Source: Aurelia coerulea
Lineage: Eukaryota > Cnidaria > Scyphozoa > Semaeostomeae > Ulmaridae
Length of the DNA: 64,000 nucleotides
Reading direction: 5' to 3'
Assembly: GCA_039566865.1 (NCBI GenBank)
Contig: CM076961.1
Coordinates: 7,401,501-7,465,500 of the forward strand
Shown piece after piece: positions 56,715 to 64,000 of this stretch. Made by a program: the position numbers and the translations under genes. The notes below the pieces were generated by a model that was given only the letters and a program-made list of their open reading frames with translations, made no database searches and was not told where the DNA came from. Position 1 is the first letter of the stretch; each line of letters opens with the position of its first letter.

Positions 56715-57899
56715 CAACCTCGTTCTCAGGCCTAGGTCATCGATGTCGGCCCTGGTACGGGTTGCCACAACAGTGGCCCTTTGGGTGCCATTTTGTGTTG
56801 CATAAAGTCCATATAGAAACTGAGTTTGACCGACTGGACAAATATCAGCTGATTTTGATACATAAAATTCTATGTAATATATCAGAAAAACATCGAGGTC
56901 TGGCTCTAATAAAGCAGCAGATGATTTGAAAAACTAAAAACAAACACTTGGAAGATGTTCCTTTAACCCTTTTAAAGGTATTGAAACATTAATCCAGGGC
57001 TAGCAAGTGCATTCTATAGGAAAATAAGCACGATTCGTTTGGGGTTAAAATAGTCCTCAGTCGAAATTGTCGAAAATTTCACAGCAGCTTCGAAACTGAA
57101 ATCACTCGCTATTCTCTGAAGCTCAGAGATAAATAGCAAATTAAGGCTGAAAGAGGAAAAGAATGTGGTTTCCCGACGAATTTAACATTCTGATGCCCTT
57201 TGCCCGGCGCCAATCGGAGTTACCGAGCAAAATGGGATGGGCCAGAATTTTACCCCATTTTCAAGGTGCCCGCATGGAGGCTCTTGGGGCGGTATCGAAC
57301 CCTAAATTGCATTATACGATTTGCAGACGAGTTTTCTCTTGTAAAAACTTTTCCGTTTTGCAATTTATCAAGTAACCATAGAGCATCGACTCCAAACGCA
57401 AGCGAAAGTCGGCAAATTGAAACATGCAACAATTCCATCCTCCCTTATAACGGCATAGCTACCCCCGATTCTCTGTAAACCCCAAAATTCGGATGCAATA
57501 ATCGACTAACCCTCTGCAACCTCTCAACTCCCCCATGACTTCCCTTCGAAATTTTCTATTGGCGCTTGAAAAGTGACAATTTTTGGTATGGGAATCAATA
57601 GGAATGGCCCCAAATAGCCAAATATGGCTAAATTCTCGCACATACACAGAAGGATGGTGTTCATTTCCCCTTCAACTGGGGATCATATATGACATTTAAT
57701 GTGTACCGACATTCCGTTTTTCAATCCTTTCTCGTGTTTTCCTTTAACAGCGGCCCAAAGTTTACCGATTTTCCGGCAAGCAATAAATCTTACGAATAAT
57801 GAGCCCTTCGTGATTGAACAGCCAATCAAATTGTGAATTTGACCTGCCCGGTACCAGGGTCAGTACTGACGTAGGAAGCTGGCCCTAGGAACCAGGTTG
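56715..57899. mobile_element. hAT-like MITE, CAACCTSGTTC ends
   Basis: 1185 bp, ends CAACCTCGTTCTCAGG and CCTAGGAACCAGGTTG, duplication GCTGATTTC (8-9 bp; 56706-56714, 57900-57908). No transposase. Confidence 0.82.
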
Positions 57900-57969
57900 G
57901 CTGATTTCGGAGGTAAAAACATGCATGCACATTTTAAACAACTGAGACTACAATCGCAGACAAAACTCG

Positions 57970-59255
57970 TTGGGACAGCTGAGTTTTTTGTTAAAAGAGT
58001 CAATCGTGTGCTTTATCGATAAGGAACAGCTTTTTTATGAAAGAGTATGTGGGTACAGAAAAGGTCATTCCACAGTTACAGCACTACTTGGAATAAAATA
58101 CATGATAATGCAAGCGATGAGGAGGAGTGAGGTTACCTTAATGGTTCTTGCAGACTTCTCAAAATCATTCGATACCATCGATTATAAGACATTGATACAC
58201 AAGATGCATGCACTTCGATTCTCCAACTGTTTTCTAAAGTGGTTACTAAGCTACTTGGACAATCGTTATCAGTTTGTTCAGGTAGATGATAGAGCATCAG
58301 AACTGAAATTAACGAGTTTTGGAGTGCCACAAGGATCAATTCTTGGTCCTGTCTTGTTCAACTTGTATGTTACTGACCTCCAAGACAAAATCCAACTACC
58401 CTGCTTTCAATACGCTGACGATGCAACTATACTTGTGCATGGAAGGCCAAACGATCTATCGTCTCTTGAAACTGCCTGGAATCAGGACCTTGAAAAGTTA
58501 ATTTCTTGGTCTTCATCCAGAAATCTTGCTCTAAACCCAAAGAAGACAAAGGAGATGGTTATGAGTACGAAGCAACTTTCAAAGCATCACAGTCTTCAAG
58601 ATCGCAATCCAGTTCTAAAGATTGAAGAAAAATGTCTTGAACGAGAACATTGTAGTAAATTACTTGGTGTAACCTTGAACGAGCATCTGTCCTGGGACGA
58701 CCATATAGCCAAAGTAACTCTCCATGCTTCTGTACTATGTCCATGCTACGAAAATTCAAAAATCTTATGCCAGTCAAATTAAGGAGACAAATTGCTGAGC
58801 TCCTCGTTTGATCAAAGATGGACTATGCAGACGCTATTTTTCGATCTCTTCCGTTGCGACTCCTAAAACGATTGCAAAAGGTTCAAAATGCTGCTGCAAG
58901 TTTTGTATTAGGCCGCTACGCCAAAGAGAAAGACGTGGTGACACTTGGTTGGCTGCCAATGAAAGTACATAGAGACTGGCATCTGATGAAGCTTTCATTT
59001 AAGTACGTATACGATCAACAAAAGCCCAAATATATTGACATATCGCTGAAAGAAAATACCAGAAACTTAAGATCTAGTTCTGTGCTGCTTATCGCATCGT
59101 CACGGGCTTCCAACACTTTCAGGAACGATGCGGCAGAACTCTTTAATAAACTGCCCGCAGAAATTAGAAAAGCTAAGACTGCAACGGAATTTTCAACACA
59201 AACGCGCAATAACTTATACATAGAAGCAAAGAGAACACTGTTAGCTCAACATTAG
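57970..59255 (+). pseudogene. LINE ORF2 relic (reverse transcriptase to C-terminus)
   Basis: Begins in the RT with VCGYRKGHSTVTALLG, then LADFSKSFDTIDYKTLIHKM, VPQGSILGPVLFNLYVTDL, FQYADDATILVHGR and LLGVTLNEHLSWDDH. A frameshift near 58740 and a stop near 58811 separate this from the C-terminal part (MDYADAIFRSLPLRLLKRLQ to LPAEIRKAKTATEF). The catalytic YADD is intact, but the element is 5'-truncated and frameshifted. Different family from the other three LINEs with RT sequence here. Confidence 0.82.
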
Positions 59256-59407
59256 AATGGATTGAATTTTTATTACTTTCTTAAAATTAGCGTTCACATT
59301 GTAAATGTTCTAATCAGTTTTTTCCTTTAAATACATGTAAAGTAGTCTGTAGCGCCCAGGTGAAGAGCCACTCTGTGGAGATGCTGGTCTTGATTTCATT
59401 ATTGTTA

Positions 59408-59516
<109 letters not shown>

Positions 59517-59517
59517 G

Positions 59518-59870
59518 TAAAAGTAAAGATTGATACGTCTTGTTTGCTAGTTGATAACACGCAAGGAAAACAAGATATTTTCATGAAAATTTTCGATCTT
59601 TCGTAGATCTTCTTCAGTCATAATTAAGCGTTCTATAAATAACTAAAACGTTAAGTAGCTGTTGGAGAATGTTGCGTTCTATGAACTATCGAATTAAGAG
59701 TTCGCTAAACTGTAAAGTTCGATTAATGTGGCGAAACAGATAAAGTAAATACAAATTATGATCAAGTTTTAGGAAAAAGCTTGTAATATGTCCTTCCGAA
59801 TTCATTCATGGTATTGTTCAGACCACGAGGTTCTCTCGTGTCGAGCCTAGTCATCCAGACATTTTCATAA
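59518..59870 (-). mobile_element. PLE terminal fragment, third type
   Basis: On the minus strand it contains GACTGAAGAAGATCTACG, then AAGATCGAAAATTTTC, the CTGANGAAG...CGAAA arrangement of PLE terminal repeats, and it abuts ATT microsatellites on both sides. No coding sequence. Confidence 0.5.
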
Positions 59871-59871
59871 A

Positions 59872-59899
59872 ATTATTATTATTATATTATATTATATTA

Positions 59900-59952
<53 letters not shown>

Positions 59953-59958
59953 TATTAT
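59872..59958. repeat. (ATT)n microsatellite at PLE 5' truncation
   Basis: Imperfect ATT repeat directly fused to the truncated ORF of the following PLE. Confidence 0.97.
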
Positions 59959-62655
59959 TCGGTAGAAGGTTGCGACTTAAATGGTTTTTTAAAGAGAATG
60001 ATGATTTTTCAGAAGTGCCAGCATTTAGACCCAAAAGCAAATTTAACCCTAGGAATAAGGACGTGGCAATCGAGGTATTTTTATCTAAATTAGAAGACGA
60101 GCTTATGAAAGTATCACCAGAAGGTTGTAACTATAGTAATTTGACTAGAGAAGAAAGAGTAGCTTTGAATAATCTTAGATCAGATCGAACAATTATTATT
60201 AAGGAAGCGGACAAGGGTTCAGGGGTCGTAGTGTGGGATAGGGAAGACTATATTTTGGAAGCGGAGAACCAGCTTGGGGATCCTGGGGTTTATCAGAAAC
60301 TCGACAATGACCCTTTAGCTCTGGTACAACGTGTCGTCCAGGACGCAATTAGTAAGATTGAGGGGCGAGGGGACATTGATGAGAAAACTCTGGAATATTT
60401 TATGGTCAACAACCCAAAGCTGGGTAGGTTTTATCTTTTACCGAAAATCCACAAAAGACTCAATAGTGTCCCAGGGAGACCTGTTATTTCGAATTCAGGC
60501 TGTTTTACCGAAAATATTTCAGCAGTTTTGGACCATCATCTCCAACCTTTAGCAAAAAGAGTCCGGTCATATGTCAAAGATACTAACGATTTTCTGCAAA
60601 AGCTAGCCAGCATGGAGGACCTTCCTCGGGATGCTATTCTTTGTACGATTGATGTGGTCGGTCTATATCCTAGTATACCCCATGAGGAAGGACTGGAAGC
60701 TCTGCGTACTGCTCTTAATTCAAGGGAGAATAAATCGGTTTCTACGGATACCTTAGTGGAACTGGCTAATTTAGTGCTAACAAATAATTTTTTTGAGTTT
60801 AATGGTGATTTTTTTAAGCAAATTAGGGGGACAGCTATTAGTACCAAATGTGCACCATCATATGCTATTCTATTTTTGGCGGCTTTGGAAGAAAAACTTC
60901 TTGAACAATCACAATATAAGCCTTGGTTATGGTGGCGTTATATTGATGATGTATTTTTAGTTTGGACACACGGGGAGGAAAAACTTATAGAATTTGTAGA
61001 TTTTCTGAATTCCGCTCACCATTCCATAAAGTTCACCGTTGAATATTCCAAGGAAACGGTGAACTTTTTGGATGTTCAGGTTATTAGGCAAGGTAACAAA
61101 ATAGTCACAGATCTGTATACGAAACCGACTGATACTCATCAGCTTCTTCATCGTTCCTCGTGTCATCCAGGTCATACAAAAAAGGGCATTCCTTATGGGC
61201 AGGCCCTTCGAATTCGTCGTATCTGCTCAGAAGACTCATTTTTTGAAAATCGATTGGAAAACTTGGAAAATTTTCTTTTGGATCGGGGGTACAATAGGGG
61301 AGAAATAGAGGGACAGTTTAATAGGGTAAGGGGGTTGGATCGGAATACCCTCCTGGATCGGATCCAAAAGCACCTGGATGATACGAGGATACCCCTGGTT
61401 TTAACATTCCATCCAGCATTTCATAAAGTGTACGACATTTTGCAAACATGTTTGAATGCACTCTTTGTTGATAATGAACATCGACATATTTTCAAGGATA
61501 AGATTTTTGTTTCGTTCAGAAGGGCTAAAAATTTCAAGGATACTCTGGTTCGGGCCAAAGTTTACCAACAAACGGATGAACAAGCTGAAAAGGGCACTTT
61601 CAAATGTAATGGCAGGAGAAGCTGTCAAATGTGTGCACTCATTGTTGAAGGGGAGACATTTCGAAATTTTAATGACTCTCGACGCTTTACGATCTCCTCT
61701 GGTGCTTATCATTGCAACTCGGAGAATGTAGTCTACTTGTTGCAATGTGATTGCTGCAATAAAAAATATGTGGGCAGCACAAAAACCAAATTTCGGCAAA
61801 GATTTAATGTGTACAAATCATATTTTTGAACATATGCACGTAAATACAATGATGGCAGTCTTGACAGGGGTAAGGCTAGACTTATGACGATGAGTCCCTT
61901 GTATCCCTGCGGTACCTTGCTCACAGGGACTCATAATGAAACAGTTAAAAACCTGACCCTAACTTCTGCATTCGATTGATCGAATCTGGATCGAACGACT
62001 ACTTCGGCTCTGTTCAACAGTCACTCCTCAGAAAGGAAATGCGATAGAAACCACGGTAAGCAGACATTTAATCAACAAAACTTGGTATTCATCTGAAGGA
62101 GAAAGTTCACTTTACCTGGTGAGTGCAAAATAAGTCTTTTAATGCTGCAATGTCCACGTTTTTAAGACCAAAACATAACCGAGAAATCTTCAAGTACCTG
62201 CTGCAGCAACTTCCTTCAAATTTAGTAAGCTGCGTCAATCGAATTGAAGGTTCGAAACTTATTGTTCTTCGCCAAATCTCGCAATCTGATTGGTATGCTA
62301 GGAATCCCAGCATATTAGGCCTAATAGGGTCAACTTTTTCAGAGTAATATTATGAGTCTCTGTTGACTGAAGCGCCATCAAGAAGTCAAAGAGCACAGGG
62401 AAACAAGAGACTCATCGTCATAAGTCTAGGGTAAGGCGGTACCACAGGCGGGTTTCTTTGGGCATTTTTTTTAGTGAAGGCCATCAGGGTGCTTTTTCGG
62501 TCAGCATACAAATCATTGATGGGGCTTCAGATGTTTACTCACTTCGTAGAAAAGAATTATTTTGGCAATACAAATTGGGAACCTTTGAACCCAACGGTCT
62601 TAATGAAAGAGCGGCTGATGTTGAATTGGATATGTTCGCCTGTGGGGTCGCCTGA
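59959..62655 (+). pseudogene. Second PLE reverse transcriptase/GIY-YIG, broken
   Basis: The frame enters from the ATT tract at FGRRLRLKW, so the N-terminal third is missing. Counting from the TTG at 59970: motif A TIDVVGLYPSIPH (Asp228), motif B RGTAISTKCAPS with Ser in place of the Gly seen in the array element, YIDD at 324-327, zinc-linker CNGRRSCQMC, then VVYLLQC and KKYVGST of the nuclease. A stop at 61827-61829 replaces an Arg codon. The C-terminal part (FFSEGHQGAFSV to ERAADVELDMFAC) lies beyond the inserted MITE at 61877-62428. Inactive. Confidence 0.9.
61877..62428. mobile_element. MITE inserted in the second PLE
   Basis: 552 bp with about 26-bp TIRs (TAGACTTATGACGATGAGTC at the left), flanked by a 9-bp duplication GGGTAAGGC (61868-61876, 62429-62437). 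The size of the duplication fits Mutator-like elements or, if one base is coincidental, hAT. No transposase. Confidence 0.9.
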
Positions 62656-62742
62656 ATACAGTCATTCCATTTGAATAAGTCTTAGGCTTTATCTTGGGGG
62701 CATGCTTCCTTTCGTATTTCGTGTCAGTGTGCACGTGGTGTC

Positions 62743-62784
62743 AGGGTGGAATTCCCTGTCTTGCCATCTAGGGATTTAGCAATT
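62743..62784 (+). other. Conserved 3' UTR box, second PLE
   Basis: AGGGTGGAATTCCCTGTC, then GCCATCTAGGGATTTAGCAA; matches the box at 6612-6652 while the surrounding sequence differs. Confidence 0.55.
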
Positions 62785-63065
62785 TAAGCAAATCCCAGGA
62801 GGGTCGTTGGGAGGCGTGCTTCTTCGTTTGCTTGAGACTTTATATACGCAGAGCTTCCATTCCGATGTCGAGAACTAAAGGATTAGGGAATTTTCTATGA
62901 ACTTTTATTTGAATTGGAAGTTTTGGCTGGCTAAGAAAACTTGAAATAGTCTAGGTGTGTTGTTTGGCATTGTTTTTAAGGGGGGCCTCGGGGGGATTTT
63001 ATCACGATTTTATGTAAATGTTATTTTGTCCTATAAATACTTGGCTGTCCTGTGGTTGTAAACAA

Positions 63066-63090
63066 CTGATGAAGATTTTACAATCGAAAC
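63066..63090 (+). ncRNA. Hammerhead-like motif, second PLE
   Basis: CTGATGA, extra A, GATT stem with a four-base loop and AATC, then GAAAC. Same layout as in the array, with a changed loop. Follows the TATA-like box at 63032 by about 34 bp. Cleavage is not shown. Confidence 0.4.
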
Positions 63091-63158
63091 GTTTTGCTTT
63101 TAACAGTTTTGTTTTTCATATACTTTTTTCTGTTATTTTTGATGGTGGTTTTGTTTTA

Positions 63159-63159
63159 A

Positions 63160-63213
<54 letters not shown>

Positions 63214-63214
63214 C

Positions 63215-63287
<73 letters not shown>
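63159..63287. repeat. (ATT)n/(ATC) microsatellite
   Basis: ATT repeat with a central ATC/ATTATC block, immediately after the second PLE pseudo-LTR. Confidence 0.97.
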
Positions 63288-63288
<1 letters not shown>

Positions 63289-63796
63289 AAGAGGTCTTCT
63301 CTGCATATAAACTACTACCTTGCACTGCTAATGACCCCCCTCCCCCCTTTGCAATGTTGGTTGCTTGAAGAACTTGTCAACTCATCTATGACATTTTCAT
63401 CAGCCTCCAACATTGCAATGGGGGACGGAGGGGATCCTAACTCAAAATTTTCCCGAAAAAGCAACATGTCTCATGAGTTTTGTCCGCGATTGTAGGCTTA
63501 TGACTTGATTAATAGTAATCCATAACAAATAAATAATATTTGCATGGCGTTGGCAAGCCCAACGTGTTCTAATGTTTGACGTGAATGTGCATACTCCCAT
63601 TTTGAGGTAAAATATTAGTTAAGGTTACTATACCCCTTCAGTGACCACTCACGTTGTTTTCTCTCTTGATAATCACGCCTGCGACATAACACGTATAAAC
63701 TATACATCATTCGATTCGTCATTAAATGGGGGGTATTTATAAGCCAAAAAGAATACAAATATCCGAAAATTGTGCGTTATACACCAGAAACGTTAA
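63288..63796. other. No gene; small inverted repeat and dispersed repeat
   Basis: CTTTGCAATGTTGG (about 63348) and CCAACATTGCAATG (about 63407) form a short inverted repeat with C/G-rich outer ends. 63619-63690 matches the right flank of MITE A. Confidence 0.5.
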
Positions 63797-64000
63797 AATG
63801 TGTCGTTTACATACAAAGCTACACCTCCACCATTGCGGTTACGATCACTTCTCTTAATCGAATAGCCCTCAACACTGACAAGATCATTATCTATTTTATC
63901 ATCAATTTTAGTCTCATTAACGGCCAGAATATGAACCCCAAGGTCATTAACAAGAAGATGAATCTCGTCAATATGACGTAAAAGGCTATTACCATTAATA
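63797..64000 (-). pseudogene. LINE AP-endonuclease fragment, runs off window
   Basis: The minus-strand frame gives HIDEIHLLVNDLGVHILAVN, ETKIDDKIDND, then RNRNGGGVALYV and a stop. This is the start of an AP-type LINE endonuclease (the ETK motif carries the catalytic Glu), similar in class to ORF2 of the CR1-like LINE. It is cut by a stop at about 63797 and by the window edge. Confidence 0.72.

Larger units (their letters stand above)
59959..63158 (+). mobile_element. Second Penelope-like element, 5'-truncated, MITE-interrupted
   Basis: Diverged relative of the array element with the same order: RT, GIY-YIG, 3' UTR box, TATA-like box and pseudo-LTR (63066-63090 motif), ending in an ATT microsatellite. 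It starts in mid-ORF at an ATT tract. Confidence 0.9.

Overview
This window is eukaryotic and metazoan, most likely cnidarian (anthozoan). It has AT-rich unique DNA, no dense gene packing, GT-AG exons, and many mobile elements whose encoded proteins resemble cnidarian LINE, Penelope-like and BEL/Pao families as I remember them. The species call is inference only; no rRNA or tRNA gene or other diagnostic marker is present.

Layout. 1-11.03 kb: a head-to-tail array of a Penelope-like element (PLE) with 3718-bp units. Copy 1 carries two deletions, copies 2 and 3 have intact reverse transcriptase/GIY-YIG ORFs, and a collapsed copy plus a partial terminal repeat follow. 11.0-14.2 kb: (ATT)n microsatellites, a LINE nuclease fragment, a palindrome made of PLE-type ends, a hAT-like MITE, and a decayed LINE with a second LINE nested in it. 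14.3-21.9 kb: non-coding transposons, including three copies (A, B, C) of a TTAA-flanked piggyBac-like MITE family and a 162-bp tandem array. 22.6-33.1 kb: a CR1-like LINE on the minus strand, split inside ORF1 by an apparently intact BEL/Pao retrotransposon (26797-32766) that sits between perfect 6-bp target duplications but has only a 66-bp 5' LTR. 34.0-36.9 kb: an inverted relative of the 162-bp array, MITE copy D and a second TTAA MITE.

The only host gene I can support is a matrix-metalloproteinase-like gene on the plus strand. Exon 1 (37492-37635) encodes the start codon and signal peptide; exon 2 (53778-53883) encodes part of the peptidoglycan-binding-like prodomain. The 16-kb intron between them is packed with hAT-like and TTAA MITEs, a palindromic transposon with GACAAG repeats, foldback sequences and LINE tails. 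The catalytic exons lie outside the window.

54-64 kb: an L2/CR1-like LINE (minus), two MITEs, another LINE fragment (plus), a second diverged PLE that begins and ends at (ATT)n tracts and is broken by a MITE, and a LINE endonuclease fragment running off the right edge. Most sequence here is selfish DNA. The points most worth following are the PLE array with hammerhead-like motifs and a conserved 3' box, the MITE family carrying repeated CRE, E-box, X-box and CArG-like palindromes, the retrotransposon with a truncated 5' LTR, and the LINE whose two ORFs share a frame and are separated by one TGA.
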